From positions 1-64,000 of the forward strand of contig CAVWGE010000003.1 in assembly GCA_963754385.1 (NCBI GenBank): a stretch of 64,000 bases of DNA, written 5' to 3'. Each line of letters begins with the position of its first letter. The stretch's first letter is position 1. The notes under the pieces were generated by a model. It was not told where the DNA came from. It saw only the letters and a list, made by a program, of their open reading frames with translations, and did not search any database. Of the stretch, positions 27,288 through 35,519 are shown piece by piece. This DNA is from 9FT-COMBO-48-23 sp963754385 (GTDB lineage Bacteria; Chloroflexota; Dehalococcoidia; GIF9; UBA5629). Position numbers and translations under genes: made by a program.

Positions 27288-28316
27288 TTAAACGATCAAC
27301 ATGGCGTCGCCGAAGCTGTAAAAGTGGTAGCCAAGGCTCTTAGCCTGCTCATAAGCCCGCAGGATGAAATCTCTACCGGCAAAGGCTGAAACAAGCATCA
27401 GCAGCGTCGACTTGGGTAAGTGGAAGTTGGTGACCATGACATCTGTTGCACAAAATCTATGCCCAGGCAGGATAAACAAGTCAACCCATCCAGCAAAAGG
27501 TTGAATTTTACCAGCTTGAGCTGCTGCCTCGACAAGCCTCACTGTGCTGGTGCCCACGGCTATTATCCTCTTGCCTTGCTTTTTGGTTTGATTAAGTGTA
27601 GCAGCGACTTCCGAGCTTAATTCCCCATATTCCTTGTGGATTGGATGTTGGCTAGGGTTATCAACTCTAACCGGGCGGAATGTGTCAAGCCCGATATGTA
27701 GGGTAATAAAAGCGAGCCGAACGCCTTTCTTCTGTAATTCATTGAGTAACTTCGGAGTAAAGTGTAGTCCGGCAGTCGGTGCTGCTACACTTCCATTAAT
27801 TTTGGCGTACACCGTTTGATAACGCTCTGGTTCAGCCAGTGGAGTATGTATATAAGGAGGTAAAGGAACCTGACCGAATTTCTCGAGCAGGCTCTCATCC
27901 TGAAGGTGAATAATTCTGGCACCGCCTTCACCCCGTTCAACTACTTCAGCTATGATTTCCTGAGCAGTGCCAGCAGATTCACTTGTTATCCTGATTTTTG
28001 CGCCAACACCAACTTTTCTGCCAGGTCGGATAAGTATCTCCCAAAGGCTGTCATCCACACGGCGCAACAGTAGAATCTCGACCTTCGTGTCGCTATCGCT
28101 TTTTTGCCCCAAAACTCTAGCCGGTATAACGCGGCTGTTGTTAAGGACTACAGTATCACCACTGTGAAAATAGTCGACAATCTCATAAAAGTAATGGTGT
28201 TCTATGGAGCCATCAGACCGGCGAAGCATCATAAGGCGAGACTGGTCTCGCGGCTCGACAGGTGTTTGTGCTATGAGTTCAGAAGGTAACTGATAGTCGA
28301 AATCGCTGGTCTTCAT
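27288..28316 (-). CDS. queA: S-adenosylmethionine:tRNA ribosyltransferase-isomerase
   Basis: QueA transfers and rearranges the ribosyl group of SAM onto 7-aminomethyl-7-deazaguanine at the wobble base of tRNA, giving epoxyqueuosine. The 342-residue protein has the family landmarks: FDYQLPSELIAQTPVEPRDQSRL at the N-terminus (residues 5-27), GSVAAPTAGLHFT near 178-190, HIGLDTFRPV near 206 and TNFHLPKSTLLMLVSAFAG near 295-313. Length and start are standard. It lies 13 bases after a DUF2905 gene, probably in one transcript. Confidence 0.96.
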   Translation of the reverse strand: MKTSDFDYQLPSELIAQTPVEPRDQSRLMMLRRSDGSIEHHYFYEIVDYFHSGDTVVLNNSRVIPARVLGQKSDSDTKVEILLLRRVDDSLWEILIRPGRKVGVGAKIRITSESAGTAQEIIAEVVERGEGGARIIHLQDESLLEKFGQVPLPPYIHTPLAEPERYQTVYAKINGSVAAPTAGLHFTPKLLNELQKKGVRLAFITLHIGLDTFRPVRVDNPSQHPIHKEYGELSSEVAATLNQTKKQGKRIIAVGTSTVRLVEAAAQAGKIQPFAGWVDLFILPGHRFCATDVMVTNFHLPKSTLLMLVSAFAGRDFILRAYEQAKSLGYHFYSFGDAMLIV

Positions 28317-28329
28317 CAGAAGGGACTTC

Positions 28330-28554
28330 TTATTTATTCATGAAGTGTAAGACAACGTTAACTATTATAGTTATCACCACGCTCACAATAAGGAAGGTGA
28401 CGATGGGAAAATAAAAGGAAAAGCCGTCTTTCTTTACAAATATATCGCCGGGCAGCTTGCCTAAAAACGGTATATGCTGGCTGAAAACCAGTATTAGTCC
28501 TAAGAGTACTATGCTGCCGCCGACTATAAGCAGAATCTTGCCGATGCCTTCCAT
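28330..28554 (-). CDS. DUF2905 family small membrane protein
   Basis: A 74-residue protein with two transmembrane helices (about 5-25 and 47-70). Between them is the family signature PFLGKLPGDIFVKKDGFSFYFP. DUF2905 proteins are widespread in bacteria and their function is unknown. It sits just upstream of queA with a 13-base gap, a frequent arrangement in my recollection. Nothing in the sequence indicates a specific role. Confidence 0.85.
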   Translation of the reverse strand: MEGIGKILLIVGGSIVLLGLILVFSQHIPFLGKLPGDIFVKKDGFSFYFPIVTFLIVSVVITIIVNVVLHFMNK

Positions 28555-28639
28555 ATCCTAGCTCGCTGCATTTACCCTGAAACGGAAATGCTTACTAAGG
28601 CTCCGAATATCGTTAGCCTCGAAAGTGATTTTAACTGAA

Positions 28640-28672
28640 AAGGCTGGGCAGTGCAAAGCACTGCCCAGCCTT
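28640..28672 (-). terminator. Rho-independent terminator of the folD-fhs transcript
   Basis: A perfect 15-base inverted repeat (arms AAGGCTGGGCAGTGC and its complement) flanks a 3-base loop, about 20 bases past the fhs stop codon. Read on the minus strand it is followed by TTTTCAGTT, a short U-run. Its strength and position mark the end of the folD-fhs transcript. Confidence 0.85.
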
Positions 28673-28693
28673 AGGATATTTCCCTCGTCTTCT

Positions 28694-30454
28694 TTAGAAC
28701 AGGCCTGTTACCTTGCCGGTCTTAACATCGATATCCACCCTTCTGTAGGCAGGGTCGGAGCTGGTGCCTGGCATCAGGCTGATAGTTCCGGCACACGGGC
28801 AGAGGAATTTTGCCCCGGAATAGATTAAGACATCGCGTATAGGTAGTGTCCAACCCTTAGGGGTCCCTTTAATAGCCGGGTCATGTGTCAGGCTGAGGTG
28901 AGTCTTGACCATCATGGTCATATAGTCCCCGTATTGCGGGTCGCTTTCAAGCATCTTAGCTTTGGCTTCAGCCTCTGGAGTCCATGAAACACTGTCTGCT
29001 CCATAGACCACTTTAGCAATCTTATCCACCCGCTCGCGCAGCTTCATTTCCAGGGGATAAAGGAACTTAAAATCATTCTTCTCCTTGCAAGCGTCCATAA
29101 CCACATCGGCCAACTCTAAGGCGCCATCGCCACCATTTGCCCAGTGTGTGGACAAGGCACAACGGGCTCCAGCTGCCTCGGCTGCCTTGCGCACCATGGC
29201 AATCTCATCTTTAGTGTCGGTGTGGAAGGCATTGATACAGACTACCGGATTGATGCCAGCTGTTCTGATGGTGTTAATGTGATGTACCATGTTGGGTAGC
29301 CCCTTCTCCAGGGTTTTAAGGTCTTCTTTTGTGTAAGCATCAGGCAAGGGCAGCCCGGCCACAACTTTGGGTCCACCGCCGTGCATCTTTAGTGCCCTGA
29401 TAGTAGAGGTGAGCACCGACACATGTGGTATCAATCCACTTAAACGGCATTTCACATTCCAGAACTTCTCGAAGCCAATGTCGGCAGCGAAACCACTCTC
29501 GGTGACATGGTAGTCAAACATCTTTAGGCCAATACGATCGGCAATAATGGATGATTGACCCACAGCAATGTTGGCGAAGGGTCCGGCATGCACCATGCAG
29601 GGCTGGTATTCAGCAGTGCACATCAGCGTGGGATTAATGGTATTGCGCATCCAGGCAGTCATGGCACCACCCACTTCCAGGTCACCTGTGGTTACTGGTT
29701 TACCCTTCCCATCAAAGGCTACGGTAATTTTGCCCATCCTCTCCCGCAGGTCTGCCAGGTCTCTGACTATGGATAACATAGCCATAAGCTCAGAACTTAC
29801 AGCAATGCCGAATTTGGATTGCATCAGGAAGCCATCCATGCGACCACCGATGCCTATAATGATATTCCTAAGGCTCTGGGCGCAGAAGTCCATAATCCAG
29901 CCCATCTCTACGCGGGTAGGGTCAACATTCAATCGGCGCAGATTACGTTTAGCCAGTTCTGCGTCATCGTAATTCCGCTCGTGCTGCATCCTGGCAGTGA
30001 GCGCCACCATCGCCAGATTATGAGCGTTCATTATGTCATTGATATCTCCGGTAAGACCCATGGAAAACTCAGTCATGGGAATTAAAAGCGCGTTGCCACC
30101 GCCGGCAGCGGTTCCCTTGATATTCATGGTAGGGCCGCCGGATGGCTGGCGCAGACAACCACCTACATTCTTGCCTCGTTTACCCATGCCCTCCATGAGA
30201 CCCATTGAGGTGGTGCTTTTCCCTTCGCCTAACGGTGTAGGAGTAATGGCAGTGACCTCGATGTACTTACCGTCTGCCTTCTTCTTAAGGCGCTCGATGA
30301 TTTTCATAAAATCGAGCTTACACAGTCTCCCATAGGGGATTATCTCATCATTTTGCAGGCCGAGCTTCTCCCGCCACTCGTCCGGTGTCGGCATATTCTT
30401 TTCGGCTGCCTCTGAAATCTGCCAATCCTTCATTTTTACAGCATCATACGGCAT
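28694..30454 (-). CDS. fhs: Formate-tetrahydrofolate ligase
   Basis: Fhs makes 10-formyl-THF from formate, THF and ATP. The 586-residue protein has the P-loop TPLGEGKST at 73-81 and the family segments GGCLRQPSGGPTMNIKG and HAGPFANIAVGQSS. The C-terminal PGTSSDPAYRRVDID region is also typical. It is slightly longer than the usual 555 or so because of its N-terminus. An AAGGAGG site precedes the ATG. It is 75 bases downstream of folD, so the two form a C1 module interconverting formate and methylene-THF, used for biosynthesis or the methyl branch of the Wood-Ljungdahl pathway. No other pathway genes are in the window. Confidence 0.97.
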   Translation of the reverse strand: MPYDAVKMKDWQISEAAEKNMPTPDEWREKLGLQNDEIIPYGRLCKLDFMKIIERLKKKADGKYIEVTAITPTPLGEGKSTTSMGLMEGMGKRGKNVGGCLRQPSGGPTMNIKGTAAGGGNALLIPMTEFSMGLTGDINDIMNAHNLAMVALTARMQHERNYDDAELAKRNLRRLNVDPTRVEMGWIMDFCAQSLRNIIIGIGGRMDGFLMQSKFGIAVSSELMAMLSIVRDLADLRERMGKITVAFDGKGKPVTTGDLEVGGAMTAWMRNTINPTLMCTAEYQPCMVHAGPFANIAVGQSSIIADRIGLKMFDYHVTESGFAADIGFEKFWNVKCRLSGLIPHVSVLTSTIRALKMHGGGPKVVAGLPLPDAYTKEDLKTLEKGLPNMVHHINTIRTAGINPVVCINAFHTDTKDEIAMVRKAAEAAGARCALSTHWANGGDGALELADVVMDACKEKNDFKFLYPLEMKLRERVDKIAKVVYGADSVSWTPEAEAKAKMLESDPQYGDYMTMMVKTHLSLTHDPAIKGTPKGWTLPIRDVLIYSGAKFLCPCAGTISLMPGTSSDPAYRRVDIDVKTGKVTGLF

Positions 30455-30529
30455 ATATTAACCTCCTTATTATTTTTTATTTATAGCCCGTGCTTGATAG
30501 CCTAAAGCTTTGGCTTCTCAATATTTTTT

Positions 30530-31420
30530 TTATTTGGCAAGCCCCGCCTTTCTCTCCGCTGCCTCTACAGTGTTCAGCAACAACATAGTCACAGTCATAG
30601 GGCCCACACCACCCGGCACCGGCGTGATAGCTGCAGCCTTTTCTTTAACAGCTTCGAAATCGACATCACCCACAAGGCGAAAGCCTTTTTCTCTGGTCTT
30701 ATCCTCAATACGGTTGACGCCGACATCGATGACCACGGCACCATCCCTGACCATATCCGCCGTGATGGCTTTGGGACTGCCCATAGCTGCTACAACAATA
30801 TCAGCTTGCCTGGCGAAGTAGCCTATGTCTTTAGTTCCGGTATGGCATATTGTGACGGTAGCATTAGCGCCTTTCTTCTTTTGCATCAGTATGGCTGCCA
30901 GAGGCTTGCCAACGAGATTGCTTCGCCCACAGATGACAACATATTTGCCCTCAGGGTTATTACCGCTTCTAATCAATAACTCCTGAACTCCATGAGGTGT
31001 ACAGGGCAAAGGGCAAGGTTCACCTCTGAGTGCTTTACCTACATTCACTGGGTGAAAGCCATCCACGTCTTTTTCTGCGGAAATATAGCTAATCACCTTG
31101 TCAGTGCTGATGTGCTTGGGCAAGGGCAACTGAACCAGAATACCATGGAACTTAGGGTCTTTGTTCAATTTGTCGACTGTCTTTAGTACCTTTTCCTCTG
31201 GCGTATCGGCTGGCAGGCGGATGGTCTCCTCGTGCATTCCGATTTCTTCAGCACCTTTAGCTTTGGCGGTAACATAGGATATAGAAGCCGGGTCTTCTCC
31301 AACTAGCACCACAGCTAGTGCCGGAGTTACCCCTTTCTCCTTTAACTTCTTTACTCTTTCCTTTAGTTCTTCGCGTATTTGGGCAGCTACCTCAGTGCCG
31401 CTAATAATCTTTGCTGTCAT
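30530..31420 (-). CDS. folD: Bifunctional methylene-THF dehydrogenase/methenyl-THF cyclohydrolase
   Basis: FolD oxidises 5,10-methylene-THF to methenyl-THF and hydrolyses that to 10-formyl-THF. The 296-residue protein shows the family landmarks: the catalytic-lysine strand SISYVTAKAKGAEEIG near 47-62, GILVQLPLPKHI near 94-105, DVDGFHPVNVGKAL near 119 and the NADP loop VVICGRSNLVGKP. The C-terminal TPVPGGVGPMTVTMLL is typical. A GGAAGGA site lies upstream of the ATG. A promoter about 290 bases upstream suggests a long leader. Confidence 0.97.
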   Translation of the reverse strand: MTAKIISGTEVAAQIREELKERVKKLKEKGVTPALAVVLVGEDPASISYVTAKAKGAEEIGMHEETIRLPADTPEEKVLKTVDKLNKDPKFHGILVQLPLPKHISTDKVISYISAEKDVDGFHPVNVGKALRGEPCPLPCTPHGVQELLIRSGNNPEGKYVVICGRSNLVGKPLAAILMQKKKGANATVTICHTGTKDIGYFARQADIVVAAMGSPKAITADMVRDGAVVIDVGVNRIEDKTREKGFRLVGDVDFEAVKEKAAAITPVPGGVGPMTVTMLLLNTVEAAERKAGLAK

Positions 31421-31706
31421 GTCGTTCCTTCCCTCCCAATTACTGAAGGCTTCTTAATTTAACTCAGCTTGAAATTCAGATTTAGCTCATATTACAATAA
31501 TTCTCACCCCCTATTTACTCTTGTTTCTCGCTTGTCACAATAACCGAGACGGTAACGTATGAACTTAAAATCAGCTCATGTCAAAGCTCTTGAATGTTTG
31601 ATTCAGAGATTAAAGACCGAGCTGTAGCTACAATAGTAAGCTCAGAGCTTAGAATGTAAGTAACTAAGGTCGCCTGCACATAAATCTCCAAGCCTTATCT
31701 TGCCAA
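31421..31706 (-). other. Long untranslated leader of folD, no recognised RNA element
   Basis: About 285 bases separate the extended -10 promoter from the folD start. The only clear structure is a perfect short palindrome, TAAGCTC-T-GAGCTTA, on the minus strand near 31634-31652. I looked for conserved cores of THF, SAM, cobalamin and T-box leaders and recognised none. A second, weaker TTGACA is inside the region and may be a separate promoter. Confidence 0.3.
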
Positions 31707-31712
31707 ACGTGG

Positions 31713-31742
31713 ATTATACCATGCATAATCAAAGAAAGACAA
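31713..31742 (-). promoter_or_regulatory. Promoter for the folD-fhs operon
   Basis: On the minus strand TTGTCT (31737-31742) is followed after 18 bases by TATAAT (31713-31718). The -10 box has an extended TGG in front of it. It is the best sigma-70-type match in the folD-STT3 gap. Confidence 0.5.
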
Positions 31743-31799
31743 GCGAAAAAATACTGTCTTCGGATAGGGGTTTTAGCTACTCTACAATCTTATTAGAAA

Positions 31800-31852
31800 A
31801 TGCCCGGGTAATCGCAGCCAACTCACTTAACAGATAAACACGCCCCGGGCAT
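31800..31852 (-). terminator. Possible terminator of the STT3 gene
   Basis: A perfect 9-base inverted repeat (ATGCCCGGG and its complement) with a 35-base loop lies about 65 bases past the STT3 stop. On the minus strand the second arm is followed by TTTTCT. The large loop makes it a weak candidate; a structured attenuator or protein-binding site is also possible. Confidence 0.35.
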
Positions 31853-31915
31853 ACTATATGTCACAAAAAGCAATTGGCTTGTAATTTACGGTGGGTGATT
31901 TGTGGCACGCCTTAC

Positions 31916-34258
31916 TTATTCGATATATTCAAAGATCTTCACTTCGGAGACCAGCTTGCCACTGGGCTGCATCATGGTGCCCTCGGAACTGTAAACCAGC
32001 TTATAATGATCCAAGGCTTGTAAAGGTACAGGGCTGGCAAACGGGTCAGAGTTGACTATTCTGTAATTACCCGATTTCTGACTTGTGACATAGGCCTCAG
32101 CTTCCTCGTAGCTGGAGAAAGCTTTTACACTAGTGATTTCCTTGTAGGGCTGACCGTCAGGGGCTACTCTTTCCTCGTAAGAAATAACGGGAGAACTTTT
32201 AGGTATGACCTGGCTGCCATCGAAATTATACAATCTTATAACTAATGAACGGTAGTATTCAGGATAGAACAGTATAACCGGCTTAAGCTTACCGTCCTGC
32301 GTCTGATAATATACATCGAAGAAATTTTCCTTCTTACTGCCGCTCAATGTTGCTAAGGCGTAAAATTTGCCCATTGGCATAGCTATGTCATAGTCAACAA
32401 TGACATATTTCGAGCCCCAGCTATCCAATATGGCGTCGGCTGAGACTTCGTCTTGAGCAACAAAGACCAAAGATTCTCCCTCATGGCCAGTACCAGGGTT
32501 AGAGGTGGGTATACGATGACCAATACGCGTTATCCAATAGCCATAGTCCCACCAGGCAGTGACACCGTAAGCCGTTCGAGGATAATCATAGCCCTCACCT
32601 TGAGGTGGCGGCTCATAGAGGTCGTAGTAGAAATCAGGATTGCCAAACGGGTCCGGGGTGTTATCTCTCATCCAGGAAAGGGATTCACACCAGGCAGCGC
32701 TAGGGGCAAACTGAGGATTACTGGCAAGGTCTATCACAGGCTTCGCTCCACCAGGCAAAGGCCCAATGTTCGGGTAAAAGACGAGAACAAAGACAACAAT
32801 TACGCCCAGCGCCATATTTACCCAATTGGCAGCAGGACGACGCTCATCATGTCGTTTCTTTTCATGTTTAACCTTCTTCTCCATTTCCTTGGGTACTTCT
32901 GAGGGCACAGTCATCAATCTCCTAAAGCCACTGAACTCGAGGATCAACCATGACAGATAGCCAGCAAGCAAAGCCACATTGACGACAAAGTAATAGGCGA
33001 AGCGTCGCATAGACAGCGTAGCTGCCAGTATCACCAGACTCCAGATAACAAACAACGTTTTGTCAGGCTCGCCTCGCTTGATGACAGAATAAATAAGTAT
33101 GCCTAAGGCGATGAAACAGAGAAATAAGCTGGTGGTGAAATTAGCCCAGGCAATAGACCATGAAAACTCACCAAAGGGGAGGAACAGGGGGCGCATCTCA
33201 TAGACAGTTGTTTCACTATGCCAAGCGAAGATGCTGAGACTCTCTGTCATAGTTTTAAAAAGGGACGGACTGACAATACGGAAAATCACCAAACTTATCA
33301 AGCCAAGCCCAATAAGAGTTGCCGGATAGATGATTGGTTTCATATCGCGGCTGGCCATGAAGCGTGAAAGCACTGCCATGACTATAGGAATAACAATAGC
33401 AATAATCAAAGAAGCCAGAGACATCATGTCATGGGAGACGGGTAAAAACACCAGTAGGGCGACAAGGAAAGTAATGGTGCTGATGAAACAGAGATAGTCG
33501 ACTGATCTCTTTCTCAGATGGTCAATCAGAAACTGGATTACGAGGTAAGTTAAGATGATAAAGACAAACAGCAGCGCGCCTGGCCAGGTAAGAATATAAA
33601 TTCCCAGAAAAATGCCGGCAAGCAGGCTATAAATAAATGGTTTGGCCATAGCTTCCCAATCTCGTACTTTCACAAATTGGAAAGTCAATTCCCTTTGTTT
33701 AGCGCTTTTTACCGCCAAAATAAGGAACAACATAGTAGTGGTGGTGAATAGCACTTCGGCAACATGGTAGTCGGTGAAGCCAAGTACTGACCTGCCGAGA
33801 AATTCACCGGGGAAAATTGCAACTAAGCCAGCAGCTATTACACCAGCCCAACGATTGAACAGCGCTTTACCTATGAAATAGACGGGGATGGTTGTTAAAG
33901 CTCCCAGCACAGCCGGAAAATAGACACCGACGACATCGATAGTGTGCTGTGCCGGCGAGCCTAGACCAATAAGCCAGGTAACGCCAGCAATAAGGTAGAC
34001 AAAAAGGGGACGTATACCAAGATCCGAGCCACCGGGATACAAGAAATAGGGGTCGAATGTGATAAGGTGAGGGAAATTATGAACAAGGTTATCAACCAGA
34101 CGCATGAAGAAATAAGCATCATTACCAGTGAACTTAATCAAATCGCCAACGAAGACCTTGTCATAGGGAGGAACAACTCGAATATATAAGGCGACTCCGA
34201 AAACCAAGGCCACTAATACGCCGGCGATAATCCCTTGGTTAAACCTGCGCTTGTTCAT
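31916..34258 (-). CDS. STT3-type oligosaccharyltransferase (AglB/PglB family)
   Basis: This GT-C membrane enzyme transfers a lipid-linked oligosaccharide to asparagine of secreted proteins. The 780-residue protein has about 12-13 membrane helices, then a soluble domain from about residue 500. Catalytic landmarks are present: the first acidic motif at Asp47 in TGNDAYFF, the second region in GFTDYHVAE near 159-167, and the signature WWDYG at 569-573. The start has a promoter 18 bases upstream and almost no leader. STT3 is universal in archaea but sporadic in bacteria. It stands alone, next to the 25-kb glycan locus that could make its donor; no Pgl-type flippase adjoins it. Confidence 0.93.
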   Translation of the reverse strand: MNKRRFNQGIIAGVLVALVFGVALYIRVVPPYDKVFVGDLIKFTGNDAYFFMRLVDNLVHNFPHLITFDPYFLYPGGSDLGIRPLFVYLIAGVTWLIGLGSPAQHTIDVVGVYFPAVLGALTTIPVYFIGKALFNRWAGVIAAGLVAIFPGEFLGRSVLGFTDYHVAEVLFTTTTMLFLILAVKSAKQRELTFQFVKVRDWEAMAKPFIYSLLAGIFLGIYILTWPGALLFVFIILTYLVIQFLIDHLRKRSVDYLCFISTITFLVALLVFLPVSHDMMSLASLIIAIVIPIVMAVLSRFMASRDMKPIIYPATLIGLGLISLVIFRIVSPSLFKTMTESLSIFAWHSETTVYEMRPLFLPFGEFSWSIAWANFTTSLFLCFIALGILIYSVIKRGEPDKTLFVIWSLVILAATLSMRRFAYYFVVNVALLAGYLSWLILEFSGFRRLMTVPSEVPKEMEKKVKHEKKRHDERRPAANWVNMALGVIVVFVLVFYPNIGPLPGGAKPVIDLASNPQFAPSAAWCESLSWMRDNTPDPFGNPDFYYDLYEPPPQGEGYDYPRTAYGVTAWWDYGYWITRIGHRIPTSNPGTGHEGESLVFVAQDEVSADAILDSWGSKYVIVDYDIAMPMGKFYALATLSGSKKENFFDVYYQTQDGKLKPVILFYPEYYRSLVIRLYNFDGSQVIPKSSPVISYEERVAPDGQPYKEITSVKAFSSYEEAEAYVTSQKSGNYRIVNSDPFASPVPLQALDHYKLVYSSEGTMMQPSGKLVSEVKIFEYIE

Positions 34259-34275
34259 AGTCAGCCGCCAGCTAG

Positions 34276-34304
34276 ATTATAAGCGCACTTCGCAGGCAAT
34301 GCAA
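34276..34304 (-). promoter_or_regulatory. Promoter of the STT3 gene
   Basis: On the minus strand TTGCAT (34299-34304) and TATAAT (34276-34281) are 17 bases apart. The start codon at 34258 lies only about 18 bases past the -10 box, so the transcript has a very short leader without a ribosome site. Confidence 0.6.
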
Positions 34305-34324
34305 GACTAGCCGAACAATGGCTA

Positions 34325-34353
34325 TTGACTTTAAACCGATTACGAGCTATTCT
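34325..34353 (+). promoter_or_regulatory. Promoter of the cobalamin operon
   Basis: TTGACT (34325-34330) and TATTCT (34348-34353) are separated by 17 bases, ending just before the riboswitch. It is divergent from the STT3 promoter. Confidence 0.6.
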
Positions 34354-34369
34354 GTTAGCAAACTTAATA

Positions 34370-34500
34370 GCTGTAGTAGGGTGCCCGAGGGTGACCGAGA
34401 GCTTAATTGGCATGCAAGCCGGTGGAATTCCGGCACAGTCCCGCCTGCTGTAATAGTCAGAACATCAGCCCTGCTAAGTATGGCTGCCTCCGCGGAGTAA
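34370..34500 (+). ncRNA. Cobalamin riboswitch
   Basis: The leader of the cobalamin operon contains the B12-box core CCGGTGGAATTCCGGCACAG followed by TCCCGCC and CTGTAATAGTCAG, preceded by GGGTGCCCGAGGGTGACCG. These are the conserved parts of the adenosylcobalamin aptamer. It is followed by a terminator and precedes genes for late cobalamin synthesis, so cobalamin is expected to switch off its own operon. The borders are approximate. Confidence 0.9.
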
Positions 34501-34525
34501 GGGGGTGGGATTTATTGCTTTAATT

Positions 34526-34560
34526 AATCCCCTTGCTTACGGAGCAGGGGATTTTATTTT
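34526..34560 (+). terminator. Riboswitch-controlled intrinsic terminator
   Basis: AATCCCCTTGCT pairs with AGCAGGGGATT across a 5-base loop, with one bulged T, and is followed by TTATTTTG. GGGGGTGGGATT at 34501-34512 could pair with the AATCCCC arm instead and act as antiterminator. It ends 30 bases before cbiB. Confidence 0.75.
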
Positions 34561-34589
34561 GCCGCTAATTTAAAAGTGTTTTAGAAATC

Positions 34590-35519
34590 ATGGAAATCAT
34601 TGTTATCCTGCTCATAGCTCTCGCACTTGACCTTACCTTTGGTGAAATGCCCAACGCCTGGCATCCCGTAGCCTGGCTGGGGAAGCTCATCTCCATGGAA
34701 ACAAGACTGGCTCCGAAAAGGGACAAGCTCAGGCAGCTTGCCTACGGTGTCAGCATGGTTTTAATAACACTTGGACTAATTGTAACAGCCGTTTACTTCT
34801 GGCTTGCCTATCTGAGAGAGTTCAACCTCATAGTTTACGTCATCGTCGCCGGGCTCTTAGTGAAATTCAGCTTTTCTTTGCGTGGACTCAGGCAAGCCAT
34901 TGAGGCGGTTAGAGGGCTTCTAGCCAAAAATAATCTGAACCAGGCACGCATAAGCTTGAAATCTCTGGTCAGTCGTGACACTGATGAACTCAACAAGAGC
35001 CAGATGATATCGGCTGCAGTAGAGTCAGCCGCTGAAAATATATGTGACAGCTTTGTAGCTCCTCTATTTTACTTCTTACTCTTCGGTGTGCCCGGTGCCG
35101 TAGCCTACCGGGTAATAAATACCTTCGATGCCATGGTGGGCTACCACGGGCACTTGGAATATCTGGGTAGATTCGCTGCCCGACTGGATGATGTTGCCAA
35201 TTTCATCCCGGCACGTATTACCGCCTTAATAATAGTTCTAGCTTCTCCGATATGCCGAAAAGACACGTCGCAAGCCTGGCGTATTATGATTCGCGACCAT
35301 AAGAAAACGGAAAGCCCTAATGCCGGCTGGACAATGGGTGCCATCGCCGGCGCTCTAGGAGTACAACTTGAAAAAGCGGGGCATTACAAGCTGGGTGACA
35401 ACCATTTCCCCCTGTCGCTTGATACTATTGACACTTCTCGACAAATTATTCTCGTAACAGCTATTATCTGGTGCTCAATATCTATCTTAGCTGAGGTGGC
35501 ATATCTTGTTGCAACCTAG
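34590..35519 (+). CDS. cbiB: Adenosylcobinamide-phosphate synthase
   Basis: CbiB attaches aminopropanol phosphate to adenosylcobyric acid in the membrane, giving adenosylcobinamide phosphate. The 309-residue protein has four or five membrane helices and the family motifs DLTFGEMPNAWHPVAWLG near 14-31, SRDTDELNKSQMISAAVESAAEN near 132-154, TFDAMVGYH and ESPNAGWTMGAIAGALG near 248-264. First gene of the riboswitch-controlled operon. It overlaps the next gene by 14 bases. Confidence 0.95.
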   Translation: MEIIVILLIALALDLTFGEMPNAWHPVAWLGKLISMETRLAPKRDKLRQLAYGVSMVLITLGLIVTAVYFWLAYLREFNLIVYVIVAGLLVKFSFSLRGLRQAIEAVRGLLAKNNLNQARISLKSLVSRDTDELNKSQMISAAVESAAENICDSFVAPLFYFLLFGVPGAVAYRVINTFDAMVGYHGHLEYLGRFAARLDDVANFIPARITALIIVLASPICRKDTSQAWRIMIRDHKKTESPNAGWTMGAIAGALGVQLEKAGHYKLGDNHFPLSLDTIDTSRQIILVTAIIWCSISILAEVAYLVAT

